Shown piece after piece: positions 34,162-42,793 of a DNA stretch of 64,000 bases (its first letter is position 1; the number at the start of each line of letters is the position of its first letter). Both the position numbers and the translations under genes were made by a program. Origin of the DNA: Streptomyces sp. G-G2. Its GTDB lineage: Bacteria > Actinomycetota > Actinomycetes > Streptomycetales > Streptomycetaceae. A model generated the notes under the pieces. That model worked only from the letters and a program-made list of their open reading frames with translations. It was not told the origin of the DNA and searched no databases. Location: contig NZ_JASISO010000006.1 of NCBI RefSeq assembly GCF_030063135.1, positions 1 to 64,000 on the forward strand. The letters are read 5' to 3'.

Positions 34162-34668
34162 ATGACTTCGACTCACACCGAACTCGACCGGTCCCACCTT
34201 GGCACCCTTTCGGTGCTCGCGTGGATCGGCGACCCCGAGGACGGGCACAACATTCCGTACCTCATCGCCTACACCCTGGGCGACTGCCCGCACGGTCACG
34301 AGGCCGCGGAATCGTCCGCGCGCGGGCTGCTGGAGCACCTGGGGCTGCGGATCGGCGACGAGGTGCTGGACGGCACCACCCACCCCCACAAGTTCCCGGT
34401 GAAGATCCTCGTCGAGGGCGACCAGGTCGCGCTCACCGTCGTGGGCGAGGACATCGGCCTCAACGCCCGGTGCACCGCGCCGCCGGAGTGGGTGGCCGCG
34501 GCCGCCGACAGCGACGAGGTCTACTTCCTCTTCGCCACCCGCCCCTGGCCCCAGGCCAAGCCCGGCGAGCCCCTCGACGCCGAGGCGCTGCAGCAGTTCG
34601 TCGGCGACGAAGAGGTCCTGACCAGCAGCGTGCACGCGGTGCTGCGGGTGCAGCGGCTCAAGAAGTAG
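34162..34668 (+). CDS. DUF5949-like cytosolic protein
   Basis: This 168-residue protein starts MTSTHTELDRSHLGTLSVLA and contains IPYLIAYTLGDCPHGHEAAE, VKILVEGDQVALTVV and YFLFATRPWPQAKPGEPL. It has no membrane segment or signal. The pattern recalls DUF5949 of Streptomyces, from memory and without function. TAAGGTGCGGGCC precedes the ATG. It stands alone between a lipoprotein gene and the converging P450. Confidence 0.65.
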   Translation: MTSTHTELDRSHLGTLSVLAWIGDPEDGHNIPYLIAYTLGDCPHGHEAAESSARGLLEHLGLRIGDEVLDGTTHPHKFPVKILVEGDQVALTVVGEDIGLNARCTAPPEWVAAAADSDEVYFLFATRPWPQAKPGEPLDAEALQQFVGDEEVLTSSVHAVLRVQRLKK

Positions 34669-34771
34669 CCACCGGGCGCGGGGCGCCGACCGCCGGCCGC
34701 CGGGCCCCCAGCCTGCCCGGTGGCCGGCCCGCGCGGGCGGTCGTACGCCCTCCGCGTGCGGGTGTGGCGGC

Positions 34772-36043
34772 TCAGGTGTCGAACGCGAACCGCAGCGACC
34801 GGACCCGGTTGTCGAAGTTCGACCCGGCCAGCTCGGGCAGTCCCACCGCGCGCAGCCCCACCGGGCGGCTCAACAGCTCGCGGAACAGCGCCTTCATCTC
34901 CACCCGGGCCAGGTGGGCGCCCAGGCAGAAGTGCGGACCGCCGCCCCCGAAGCCCAGGTGCGGGTTGGGCGAGCGGGTGATGTCGAAGGCGTCCGGATCC
35001 GGGAAGACCGCCTCGTCGCGATTGGCGGACGCGTAGTACAGCACCACCTTGTCGCCCGGCGTGAACAGGTGCCCGCCCAGGGTGTGTTCGGCCACCACCG
35101 TGCGGCGGAACTGGATGATCGGCGTCGAGTGCCGGACCATCTCGTCCACCGCGCCATCGGCGTACTTCTCGAAGTCCCCCAGCAACAGCGCGCGCTGGTC
35201 CGGGTGATCGGTCAGCAGGGCCAGCCCGTGGGTGATCGCGTTCCGGGTGGTCTCCACTCCCGCCACCATCAACAGCGAGAAGAACGCGCCCAGTTGACGC
35301 ACGCCCAAGGCCTGGCCGTCCACGTTCGCGGTCACCAGCGCCGAGATCAGGTCGTCGCCGGGGGCCCGCCGCCGCTCCTCGGCGATCCCCGCGACCATCC
35401 GCTGCATCCGGGCCAGCGCCCGCAGCCCGCGGCCCGGCATCCGCAGCCGCGCGGTCAGGCCGCGCTCCACACCGATGTTCTCCGAGGCGTGGTTGACCCG
35501 GTCGGCGATCTCCGACCGGTACTCCTCGGGAATCCCCATCATGTTGCAGATGACGTCCAAGGGCAGCCGCGAGGAGACCGCCGAGACGAACTCCGCGGGC
35601 CGCTCGGCCAGTACGTCGTCCACGATCCGCGCGGCCACCGCGTGGACGTCCGCCTCGGCCGCGGCCAGCAGCCGCGGGGTGAAGGCCCGTTGCACGATCT
35701 TGCGCAGCTGCGCGTGGTCCGGACCGTCCAGGTTGACCATCGAGTCCCCGAACAGCGCCCGCACCCAGCGGGCCGGCTCCGGCGTGGTCACCCCCGGCGC
35801 GCTCGCGAACACCTTGGGCAGCCTGCTCGCCTCCTGCACGTCCGCGTGCCGTACGAGCGCCCAGTGCGCGCGCTCGGGACGGCGCCAGGACGCCGGGCGC
35901 TCGACGAACCGGCGCGGGCCGTCCAGGGCCCGCAGCCGCGCGAAGGCCGCGATCCGGGCCTCCGGGGGGAGCTGCCAGAACGCCGGGTCGGCGAGATCGG
36001 TGTCGGACGGATGCCGCTGTGCCGGGACCGTCATGGCCCGCAC
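34772..36043 (-). CDS. Cytochrome P450
   Basis: This soluble 423-residue bacterial P450 has the I-helix oxygen-binding motif in LLMVAGVETTRNAITHG, the ExxR-type pair (DEMVRHSTP), and the heme loop GFGGGGPHFCLGAHLAR with ligand Cys373. The GFGGGGPHFCLG form is shared by CYP124/125/142-like and related families acting on steroids or branched lipids, but this is not enough to name a substrate. No ferredoxin or partner oxidase is adjacent. ATG 36043 and 36034 are both possible starts. Confidence 0.93.
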   Translation of the reverse strand: MRAMTVPAQRHPSDTDLADPAFWQLPPEARIAAFARLRALDGPRRFVERPASWRRPERAHWALVRHADVQEASRLPKVFASAPGVTTPEPARWVRALFGDSMVNLDGPDHAQLRKIVQRAFTPRLLAAAEADVHAVAARIVDDVLAERPAEFVSAVSSRLPLDVICNMMGIPEEYRSEIADRVNHASENIGVERGLTARLRMPGRGLRALARMQRMVAGIAEERRRAPGDDLISALVTANVDGQALGVRQLGAFFSLLMVAGVETTRNAITHGLALLTDHPDQRALLLGDFEKYADGAVDEMVRHSTPIIQFRRTVVAEHTLGGHLFTPGDKVVLYYASANRDEAVFPDPDAFDITRSPNPHLGFGGGGPHFCLGAHLARVEMKALFRELLSRPVGLRAVGLPELAGSNFDNRVRSLRFAFDT

Positions 36044-36119
36044 CTTCTTCCAGATGGTCAGGGTGTCCAGGGCGCCCTGGAGCCTCGTGCGCCCCCGCCG
36101 TCCCCCGCGGCCCCCGCAC

Positions 36120-37274
36120 TCACGCTTCTGAACGCGCCCGGTGCCGCAAGGTCACGCCCAGCGCCACAGTGGCCGCCGCCACCAGCCCCGCCCACAGCAC
36201 CGCCTGCTGGCCCGTCCAGGCGCAGCCCAGCACCGCCAGCGCCGCCACCGGCAGCAGCAGCTGCTGGGCCGCGCCCTGCTTGAAGTGCCTCGCGTGCAGC
36301 AGCCACACCACGGCCAGGAACAGCGCGGCGGGCACGGTGACCCCCAGGTTCGCGGCCAGCAGCGAGACGTGGGCCTTGCCGACCGCCTGCTCCACCGACA
36401 CCTCGACGCCCGCGCCGATCGCCGCGGCCGACCCGAGGATCGCGAAGTGCCCGTAACCCCACGGGATCGCCGCCCGGTTGTCCGTCACCCGCTCGTGCGC
36501 GGGCACCGCGAAATAGATCCACCAGGCGGCGAACACCAGCAGTAGCGCGCCCGCCGCGATCGGCAGCAGCTCGCCCAGCACCTCCTCCTCGTCCAGGGCC
36601 GACTGCACGGCGACCGTGCTCGCGGACACGGTCTCGCCGAGCACGATCAAGGTGAACAGCCCGTACCGCTCCACGATGTGATGGGCGTGCCACGGCGTCT
36701 GGTGGTAGCGCTCGGCGATCATCGGAACCGACAGCTCCGCCACCACCATCACCAGGAACAGCCAGTGCCGGGCCGGCGCGGGCGCCACCAGCAGCGCCAC
36801 CCAGCCGCACTGGCACACCAGCAGCCCCACCGCGTAGAAGAGCGCGGCGCGCCGCGCCCGGCCGCTCTCCCCGACGGCGGCCCGCAGCCACTGCGCGGTC
36901 AGCGCCGCCCGCATCACCAGGTAGCCGATGACCGCGATGGTCCAGTCGTTGGAGTCGAAGGCACGGGGCACGCCCGCCGCGTAGACCAGCACGCCGGCGA
37001 TCTGGACCAGGACCGCGATCCGGTACGGGACGTCATCGGTGTCGTAGGCGGACGAGAACCAGGAGAAGTTGACCCAGGCCCAGAACACGCCGAAGAAGAC
37101 GAACAGGTAACCGCTGATCCCCGCGCCCACGTGCCCCTCGGCCAGCGCGTGCACCAGCCGGGCGCCCGCCTGCGCCACGGCGACGACGAAACACAGGTCG
37201 AAGAACAGTTCCAGCGGGGTCGCCGCCCGGTGGCCCTCGTCGGGACTCCGGGCGGTCATGGGTACGTATGCCAT
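36120..37274 (-). CDS. Low-temperature-requirement protein A (LtrA) family membrane protein
   Basis: This 384-residue protein has about ten transmembrane segments. The family opening RAATPLELFFDLCFVVAVAQ is clear, as are FFGVFWAWVNFSWFSSAYDT, AERYHQTPWHAHHIVERYGLFT (the conserved His/Glu/Arg stretch, split here by position), and VLGETVSASTVAVQ. LtrA function is poorly defined. It was named from a cold-sensitive Listeria mutant. ATG 37274 begins MAYVPMTARSP; ATG 37259 is an equally good alternative. The P450 gene follows 76 bp downstream on the same strand. Confidence 0.9.
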   Translation of the reverse strand: MAYVPMTARSPDEGHRAATPLELFFDLCFVVAVAQAGARLVHALAEGHVGAGISGYLFVFFGVFWAWVNFSWFSSAYDTDDVPYRIAVLVQIAGVLVYAAGVPRAFDSNDWTIAVIGYLVMRAALTAQWLRAAVGESGRARRAALFYAVGLLVCQCGWVALLVAPAPARHWLFLVMVVAELSVPMIAERYHQTPWHAHHIVERYGLFTLIVLGETVSASTVAVQSALDEEEVLGELLPIAAGALLLVFAAWWIYFAVPAHERVTDNRAAIPWGYGHFAILGSAAAIGAGVEVSVEQAVGKAHVSLLAANLGVTVPAALFLAVVWLLHARHFKQGAAQQLLLPVAALAVLGCAWTGQQAVLWAGLVAAATVALGVTLRHRARSEA

Positions 37275-37649
37275 ACCGGCAATCACAGCAGTGCCGGGCC
37301 GCCTGGCAGGCCAGGCGCGCGGCCCGCCGCATCCTGGTACCCCGCGCGGACTCGTAGCGGTCCACCACCAGCCCCTCCAGTAGCGCGGGGAGGTCGATCC
37401 GGCGGTGGAAGCCGTCGCCGGGCAGCAGCGGGACCACCACCGAGCCCGGGTGCGGAGCCGTAGCCGTAGCCGTAGTGGGAGCCTCAGCGGCAGCCTTACG
37501 GCAGCGCGGGCGCGCGACCAACGCACTGTGGGCGACAGGACCTTGTCCTGTCGCCCACACGACGTTGTCCCCTGACGCGGGACACGGCCCGGGGCGGACT
37601 CTGGATACGTCAGGACTCCCAGCACGATTCCCAACGTTCAGGACACGCC
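37275..37649. other. Divergent intergenic region between ltrA and narK1
   Basis: This stretch of 375 bases has no clear gene, although the minus strand is open from about 37560 through 37275 and reads as ordinary-looking protein (VVPLLPGDGFHRRIDLPALL), possibly a gene remnant. It contains a 33-bp perfect hairpin (37527-37559) and TGTCCC-N7-GGGACA (37566-37584) ahead of narK1. Both are candidate control elements for narK1. Confidence 0.45.
37527..37559. promoter_or_regulatory. Perfect 15-bp inverted repeat upstream of narK1
   Basis: TGTGGGCGACAGGAC (37527-37541) and GTCCTGTCGCCCACA (37545-37559) flank CTT. No gene ends here on either strand, except a doubtful open frame starting inside it, so a terminator is not the obvious role. 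An operator or RNA structure in the narK1 leader is possible. Confidence 0.55.
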
Positions 37650-39071
37650 ATGAGTTCCGCCACCCAGGACGTGCGCCCGGCGACCGGCCGCGCGCAGGCG
37701 CCCGACCCGGCGCAGTACCGGCCCGGCCGCACCATCACCGAATGGACTCCGGAGGATCCGTCCTTCTGGCGGTCCACCGGCAAGAAGGTCGCCACCCGCA
37801 ACCTGTGGATCGCGGTGCCCGCGCTGCTGGTGGCCTTCGTGGTGTGGCAGGTCTGGAGCATCACGGCCACCAACCTCAAGGACGTCGGCTTCGGCTTCAG
37901 CCAGTCGCAGCTGTTCTGGCTGACGGCCGTCCCGGGCATCACGGGCGGTACCGCCCGCGTCTTCTACACCTTCCTCGGTCCGATGATCGGCCAGCGCCGT
38001 TTCACCGCGCTCTCCACGGTCGTCCTGATCGTTCCGCTGCTGTGGCTGGGCTTCGCGGTCCAGGACCCGCAGACCTCGTACACCACGATGGTCGCGATCG
38101 CCGCGCTCTGCGGCATCGGCGGCGCCAACTTCTCGTCCTCGCTCGCCAACATCGGCTTCTTCTACCCGAAGCAGGAGAAGGGCAACGCGACCGGCATCAA
38201 CGGCGGCCTGGGCAACCTGGGCGTCTCGGTGGTGCAGCTGCTGACCCCGATCCTGATCACCTCCTCGGTGCTGGCGATCGGCGCGGGCCAGAAGAAGGCG
38301 AACGGCTCGGAGATCTACCTCCAGAACGCCGCCTTCGTGTGGGTGCCGGTGCTGGTGGTCCTCGCGGTGGTGGCCTGGTTCGGGCAGAACGACCTCAAGG
38401 TCGCCGCCACCCCCTTCGGCCAGCAGAAGGTCATCTTCAAGCGCAAGCACAACTGGGTGATGACCTGGCTCTACGTCGGCACCTTCGGCTCCTTCATCGG
38501 CTTCGCGGCGGCCCTGCCGCTGCTGATCAAGACCACCTTCCCGGCGTACTCGGTGGCCACCTACGCCTGGATGGGCCCGGCCCTGGGCGCCCTGGCCCGG
38601 TGGGCGGGCGGCTGGATCGCGGACAAGCTGGGCGGGGCGCGGGTCACGATCCTGTCGTTCGTGGGCATGGCCGCGTCGATCATCGGCGTGATCACCTTCC
38701 TGCCCGCGGGCTCCGATCCCGGCTCCTTCCACGGCTTCTTCCTCTGCTTCCTGTCGGCGTTCTTCTTCTCCGGCATCGGCAACGGCTCGACCTTCCGGCA
38801 GATCCCGGTCATCTTCCGAGGCCAGCACCTGAAGGGCCTGGCGGAGGGCACCCCGCGGTACGCGGCCGCGCTGAAGCAGGCGGAGATCGAGTCGGGCGCG
38901 GTCACCGGTTTCACCGCCGCGATCGCCGCGTACGGGTTCTTCTTCATTCCGGCGATGTTCGCGAACTTCGCCGTGACGAGCGCGATGTGGGGCTTCGTGG
39001 CCTTCTATGCCAGCTGTGTGGTCGTGGCCTGGTACTTCTACGCCCGCAAGGGCGCGGAGGCGCCCAGCTGA
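37650..39071 (+). CDS. narK: NarK-family nitrate/nitrite transporter (copy 1)
   Basis: This 473-residue MFS transporter has 12 predicted segments. The family signatures are clear: GITGGTARVFYTFLGP near TM3, GIGGANFSSSLANIGFFYPK with the NarK glycine-rich nitrate signature, KGNATGINGGLGNLGVSVVQ, and a second glycine-rich stretch SGIGNGSTFRQIPVIF. It imports nitrate or exports nitrite. It has the N-terminal TGKKVATRNLW extension typical of actinobacterial NarK. It closely resembles the copy at 47878. A strong hairpin terminates it, so pflB has its own promoter. Confidence 0.94.
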   Translation: MSSATQDVRPATGRAQAPDPAQYRPGRTITEWTPEDPSFWRSTGKKVATRNLWIAVPALLVAFVVWQVWSITATNLKDVGFGFSQSQLFWLTAVPGITGGTARVFYTFLGPMIGQRRFTALSTVVLIVPLLWLGFAVQDPQTSYTTMVAIAALCGIGGANFSSSLANIGFFYPKQEKGNATGINGGLGNLGVSVVQLLTPILITSSVLAIGAGQKKANGSEIYLQNAAFVWVPVLVVLAVVAWFGQNDLKVAATPFGQQKVIFKRKHNWVMTWLYVGTFGSFIGFAAALPLLIKTTFPAYSVATYAWMGPALGALARWAGGWIADKLGGARVTILSFVGMAASIIGVITFLPAGSDPGSFHGFFLCFLSAFFFSGIGNGSTFRQIPVIFRGQHLKGLAEGTPRYAAALKQAEIESGAVTGFTAAIAAYGFFFIPAMFANFAVTSAMWGFVAFYASCVVVAWYFYARKGAEAPS

Positions 39072-39101
39072 GGGCTGCGCGTGCCCGTGCCGCAGGTGCC
39101 C

Positions 39102-39140
39102 CCGACGGGGCCGGAGTCCTGGTGACTCCGGCCCCGTCGG
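39102..39140 (+). terminator. Hairpin terminator after narK1
   Basis: A 17-bp perfect stem (39102-39118 with 39124-39140; left arm CCGACGGGGCCGGAGTC) encloses a 5-base loop. It lies 31 bases beyond the narK1 stop and directly upstream of the Rex-type operator. Confidence 0.88.
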
Positions 39141-39167
39141 TGCGTACGGACACACACGCCGACATCT

Positions 39168-39185
39168 TTGTGAATGTATTCACAA
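39168..39185. promoter_or_regulatory. Rex-type operator upstream of pflB
   Basis: TTGTGAATGTATTCACAA is a perfect match to the Rex consensus TTGTGAA-N4-TTCACAA, with 8-bp perfect arms. Rex, first described in S. coelicolor, represses respiratory and fermentative genes when NADH is low and releases DNA when NADH accumulates at low oxygen; in Firmicutes it controls pflB among others. The site also satisfies the CRP half-site pattern TGTGA-N6-TCACA. It lies about 175 bases before the pflB ATG, between the narK1 terminator and the pflB leader. Confidence 0.82.
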
Positions 39186-39194
39186 GCGAACCAA

Positions 39195-39206
39195 GGACTT
39201 TGGTCC
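39195..39206. promoter_or_regulatory. Possible DosR/OsdR-like dormancy box
   Basis: GGACTTTGGTCC matches the core of the mycobacterial DosR box (GGACT-W-W-A-GTCC) at 11 of 12 positions but lacks the outer bases. It starts ten bases after the Rex site. Streptomyces has a DosR homologue, OsdR. The match is short and could be chance. Confidence 0.35.
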
Positions 39207-39334
39207 GGCTCGAAATGCCAGGTCAGGGGCGGGGTAGGGGGCTGGAAGGCGGATTGCGCGGGACCTTCGGGCGTCAGGTGGGGACCAACGCGGCCGTAAA
39301 TGATCGATCAAAAGGCGTCCAATGGAGGCAAGCA

Positions 39335-39364
39335 ATGAGGCGACTCGGAAGGTGCGGGCGATGA
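39335..39364 (+). CDS. Possible 9-residue leader peptide overlapping pflB start
   Basis: ATG 39335 follows TGGAGGCAAGCA, the best ribosome site in the region, and encodes MRRLGRCGR before a TGA that overlaps the pflB ATG (ATGA, 39361-39364). Such an arrangement allows translational coupling to pflB. It is too short to evaluate by coding statistics. It could instead be fortuitous, with GGAAGG serving pflB directly. Confidence 0.4.
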   Translation: MRRLGRCGR

Positions 39365-41631
39365 CTGCCACCCCTGCGGAAACCACGAAGAACGGCGGAG
39401 CCTGGAACGGCTTCAAGGGCGGACTGTGGCGCGACGCCATCGACGTCCGCGACTTCATCCAGCAGAACTACACGCCGTACGAGGGTGACGACTCCTTCCT
39501 CGCGGGCCCGACCGAGCGCACCACCGCCGTGTGGAAGGCGATCACGGACAAGTTCCCGGAGGAGCGCGAGAAGGGCGTCTACGACGTCGCGCACGACATC
39601 CCCTCCACGATCACCGCGCACGCTCCCGGCTACATCGACCGCGACAAGGACCTGATCGTCGGCCTCCAGACGGACGCCCCGCTCAAGCGCGCGATCATGC
39701 CGTACGGGGGCTGGCGCCTGGTCGCCGGCGCCCTGGAGACCTACGGCTACCCGGTCTCCGAGGACCTGGAGAAGGTCTTCACGGAGTACCGCAAGACCCA
39801 CAACGCCGGTGTCTTCGACGCCTACACCCCCGAGATCCGCGCCGCCCGCAAGGCGGGCATCGTCACCGGGCTGCCCGACGCCTACGGCCGCGGCCGCATC
39901 ATCGGCGACTACCGCCGCGTGGCCCTCTACGGCGTCGACCGCCTCATCGCCGTGAAGAAGGAGGAGAAGGAGGAGCTGAACGCCCTCCCCGCGGGCGACC
40001 GCTCGCTGGAAGAGACGATCCGCCTGCGCGAAGAACTCGCCGAGCAGATCCGCGCGCTCGCCGAGCTGAAGGCCATGGCGGCCTCCTACGGCCGCGACAT
40101 CTCCGGCCCGGCGGGCAGCGGCCACGAGGCCGTCCAGTGGCTGTACTTCGGCTACCTCGCCGCCGTGAAGGAGCAGAACGGCGCGGCCATGTCGCTGGGC
40201 CGCACCTCCACCTTCATCGACGTCTACCTCCAGCGCGACATCGAAGCCGGTCTCCTGACGGAGGAAGCGGCCCAGGAGCTGGTGGACGACTTCATCATCA
40301 AGCTCCGCATCGTGCGCTTCCTGCGCACCCCGGACTACGACGAGCTGTTCTCCGGCGACCCCACCTGGGTCACCGAGTCGATCGCGGGCATGGGCGAGGA
40401 CGGCCGCCCGCTGGTCACCAAGTCCTCCTTCCGCTACCTCCAGACCCTCTACAACCTCGGCCCGGCCCCCGAGCCGAACATGACGGTCTTCTGGTCGCCG
40501 CGGCTGCCGCAGGGCTTCAAGGAGTTCTGCGCCCGGGTCTCCATCGACACCTCGTCGGTCCAGTACGAATCGGACGAGCTGATGCGTCCGCGCTTCGGCG
40601 ACGACACCGCCATCGCGTGCTGCGTCTCGGCGATGCCCGTCGGCAAGCAGATGCAGTACTTCGGCGCCCGCGTGAACGTCGCCAAGACCCTGCTCTACGC
40701 GATCAACGGCGGCCGGGACGAGAAGTCCGGCGCCCAGGTCGGCCCCTCGACCGGCGCGCTGACCTCGGAGGTGCTCGACTACGACGAGGTCATGGCCAAG
40801 TTCGACGAGCAGATGGAATGGCTCGCGGGCACCTACGTGCACGCGCTCAACGTCATCCACTACATGCACGACAAGTACGCCTACGAGCGCATCGAGATGG
40901 CGCTCCACGACCGCGACGTGCGCCGCACGATGGCCTGCGGCATCGCCGGTCTCTCGGTCGCGGCGGATTCGCTGGCCGCCATCAAGTACGCCGGGGTCAC
41001 CCCGGTCCGCGACGAGACCGGCCTGGTCACCGACTACGTGACCGAGGGCGAGTACCCGGCGTACGGCAACAACGACGACCGGGTCGACGACATCGCGGTC
41101 TGGCTGGTCGAGGAGTTCATGAAGAAGGTGCGGGGGCACGCGACCTACCGCGGCGCCGAGCACACCCAGTCGGTGCTGACCATCACCTCGAACGTCGTCT
41201 ACGGCAAGAAGACCGGCAACACGCCGGACGGCCGCCGCGCGGGCGAGCCGTTCTCCCCGGGCGCCAACCCGATGAACGGCCGCGACACCCACGGCTACGT
41301 CACCTCGGCCCTGTCGGTCGCCAAGCTGCCGTACGAGGACGCCGAGGACGGCATCTCGCTGACCAACACGGTCACCCCCGACGGCCTGGGCCGCACCCCC
41401 GAGGAGCGGATCAAGAACCTGGCGGGTGTCCTCGACGGCTACATGGCCAGCGACGGCTTCCACATGAACGTCAACGTGCTCAACCGCGACACGCTCATGG
41501 ACGCCATGGAGCACCCGGAGGACTACCCGCAGCTGACCATCCGCGTGAGCGGGTACGCGGTGAACTTCGTCCGGCTGACCCGCGCGCAGCAACTGGACGT
41601 GCTGAACCGCACGTTCCACGGCTCGCTGTAG
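39361..41631 (+). CDS. pflB: Pyruvate formate-lyase (formate C-acetyltransferase)
   Basis: This 756-residue glycyl-radical enzyme converts pyruvate and CoA to acetyl-CoA and formate. All functional landmarks are present: the adjacent catalytic cysteines Cys420-Cys421 in AIACCVSAM, the radical glycine Gly731 in RVSGYAVNF, and the PFL opening [20 protein letters not shown]. Length and residue positions match the E. coli enzyme (760 residues, Cys418/419, Gly734) almost exactly, so this is a true PFL rather than a diol dehydratase relative. The radical is destroyed by oxygen, so it should work only anaerobically. The activase gene follows. I chose ATG 39361 over 39322 because of GGAAGG. Confidence 0.97.
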   Translation: MTATPAETTKNGGAWNGFKGGLWRDAIDVRDFIQQNYTPYEGDDSFLAGPTERTTAVWKAITDKFPEEREKGVYDVAHDIPSTITAHAPGYIDRDKDLIVGLQTDAPLKRAIMPYGGWRLVAGALETYGYPVSEDLEKVFTEYRKTHNAGVFDAYTPEIRAARKAGIVTGLPDAYGRGRIIGDYRRVALYGVDRLIAVKKEEKEELNALPAGDRSLEETIRLREELAEQIRALAELKAMAASYGRDISGPAGSGHEAVQWLYFGYLAAVKEQNGAAMSLGRTSTFIDVYLQRDIEAGLLTEEAAQELVDDFIIKLRIVRFLRTPDYDELFSGDPTWVTESIAGMGEDGRPLVTKSSFRYLQTLYNLGPAPEPNMTVFWSPRLPQGFKEFCARVSIDTSSVQYESDELMRPRFGDDTAIACCVSAMPVGKQMQYFGARVNVAKTLLYAINGGRDEKSGAQVGPSTGALTSEVLDYDEVMAKFDEQMEWLAGTYVHALNVIHYMHDKYAYERIEMALHDRDVRRTMACGIAGLSVAADSLAAIKYAGVTPVRDETGLVTDYVTEGEYPAYGNNDDRVDDIAVWLVEEFMKKVRGHATYRGAEHTQSVLTITSNVVYGKKTGNTPDGRRAGEPFSPGANPMNGRDTHGYVTSALSVAKLPYEDAEDGISLTNTVTPDGLGRTPEERIKNLAGVLDGYMASDGFHMNVNVLNRDTLMDAMEHPEDYPQLTIRVSGYAVNFVRLTRAQQLDVLNRTFHGSL

Positions 41632-41699
41632 GACGCCGACGGGCCGCGCGAGCCTCGCGGGGCCTCGCGGGGCTCACGGGGCGCCATGACCCGTGCGGC

Positions 41700-41723
41700 C
41701 CGGGGCGGGGCCTCCCGCCCCGG
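41700..41723 (+). promoter_or_regulatory. Stem-loop between pflB and pflA
   Basis: CCGGGGCGGG (41700-41709) pairs with CCCGCCCCGG (41714-41723) across four bases. In a 175-bp gap within the pfl operon it could be a partial terminator or an mRNA-stability element that lowers activase expression relative to the lyase. Confidence 0.5.
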
Positions 41724-41806
41724 CCCCGGGACCGCGCGACTCCCACCGCCCCACCCGATCACCCGGCCCCACACCAGATCAGCCTCTCGCATCTGGAGCA
41801 CCTGCC

Positions 41807-42643
41807 ATGACCGTCCTGTTCGGTACGAACATCCCCGTCGGCGCCGCCAACGCCGTCCCCGTGAGCCCGGGCCGAAGCCCCCGGACCCCCGCCGCCGCGG
41901 CGACCCAGCGGCCGAGCGAGGGCTCCGTGCACTCCTGGGACCTGTCGACCGGTGTGGACGGCCCCGGGACCCGGTTCGTGACGTTCCTGGCGGGCTGCCC
42001 GCTGGCCTGCCTGTACTGCCACAACCCCGACACCCTGCGGATGCGCAACGGCAGGCGGACCTCCGCCGACGACGTGATCGCCGAGGCGGGCAAGTACACC
42101 CGGTTCATCACCGCCTCCGGCGGCGGCGCCACCATCTCCGGCGGCGAGCCGCTGCTCCAGCCGGTCTTCGCGGGCGAGCTGCTGCACCGGATGAAGCACG
42201 ACCTCGGGCTGCACACCGCCCTGGACACCTCCGGCTTCCTCGGGGCCCGCGCCGCCGACGCGCTGCTGCGCGATGTGGACCTGGTGCTCCTGGACATCAA
42301 GTCCTGGGACCGGGAGACCTACCAGCGCGTCACCGGCCGCCCCTTGGAACCCACCCTCGACTTCGCCCGCCGCCTCGCCGGCCTCGGCAAGGAGGTGCAC
42401 CTGCGCTTCGTCCTGGTGCCGGGGCTGACCGACGCCCGGGAGAACGTCGAGGGTGTCGCCGCCTTCGCCGGGGGACTCGGCAACGTCTCGCGGGTCGACG
42501 TACTGCCCTTCCACAAGCTCGGCGAGAGCAAGTGGGACGCGCTCGGCATGGAGTTCTCGCTGCGCGACACGCCGTCGCCGACCGGCGAGCAGATCGCCGA
42601 GGCCAAGGCGGTCTTCGCGGCCCGCGGCCTGACTGCGGTCTGA
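41807..42643 (+). CDS. pflA: Pyruvate formate-lyase activating enzyme (radical SAM)
   Basis: This 278-residue radical-SAM activase uses S-adenosylmethionine and a 4Fe-4S cluster to make the glycyl radical on PflB. The cluster motif C-x3-C-x2-C is Cys64, Cys68 and Cys71 in GCPLACLYCHNPDT. The GGE motif of SAM binding is in TISGGEPLLQ, and LLDIKSWDRETYQRVTG is typical of activases. The first 35 residues are an Ala/Pro/Ser-rich extension. TGGAGCA precedes ATG 41807. Adjacency to pflB makes the pairing very likely. Confidence 0.95.
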   Translation: MTVLFGTNIPVGAANAVPVSPGRSPRTPAAAATQRPSEGSVHSWDLSTGVDGPGTRFVTFLAGCPLACLYCHNPDTLRMRNGRRTSADDVIAEAGKYTRFITASGGGATISGGEPLLQPVFAGELLHRMKHDLGLHTALDTSGFLGARAADALLRDVDLVLLDIKSWDRETYQRVTGRPLEPTLDFARRLAGLGKEVHLRFVLVPGLTDARENVEGVAAFAGGLGNVSRVDVLPFHKLGESKWDALGMEFSLRDTPSPTGEQIAEAKAVFAARGLTAV

Positions 42644-42793
42644 TCCGCCGCCCCGGGCGGTCCGCACGACCGCCCGTACGACCGCCCGTGTGGGCGGTCC
42701 GCACCGGCCCCGCTGAATGGCCTTCGCTCGAATGGCTCAGCAATAAGGGCTTAATAACGGGCTGAACCAGGACATACGCCCTAGCGTGGTTCT
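42644..42793. promoter_or_regulatory. AT-richer promoter region of the molybdoenzyme operon
   Basis: After a short GC-rich inverted stretch near 42660-42700, the sequence AATAAGGGCTTAATAACGGG (42741-42760) stands out as AT-rich. TAGCGT at 42782-42787 is a good -10 box only seven bases from the GTG, and no ribosome site is visible, which suggests a leaderless transcript. No Rex site is seen here. Confidence 0.45.

Noticed and set aside
39168-39185. CRP site as the main explanation of the palindrome before pflB
   Set aside because: It fits the CRP half-sites, but the outer TT/AA and 4-base spacing fit Rex fully, and the gene's redox nature favours Rex. I keep CRP as a secondary possibility only.
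39301-39310. TGATCGATCA as an FNR box upstream of pflB
   Set aside because: The FNR consensus needs TTGAT-N4-ATCAA; the left half lacks the TT and the palindrome is short enough to be chance.
39274-41619. A 781-codon open frame on the minus strand through pflB
   Set aside because: It is the usual antisense shadow of a GC-rich gene: composition is dominated by Val, Arg, Asp, Gly and His with no domain, while the plus strand encodes a full-length PFL with its catalytic residues.
42741-42760. A regulator site in AATAAGGGCTTAATAACGGG before the cytochrome gene
   Set aside because: Only a 4-bp symmetric core (TAAG/CTTA); it does not match Rex, CRP, FNR or DosR patterns, so I only noted it as AT-rich promoter sequence.
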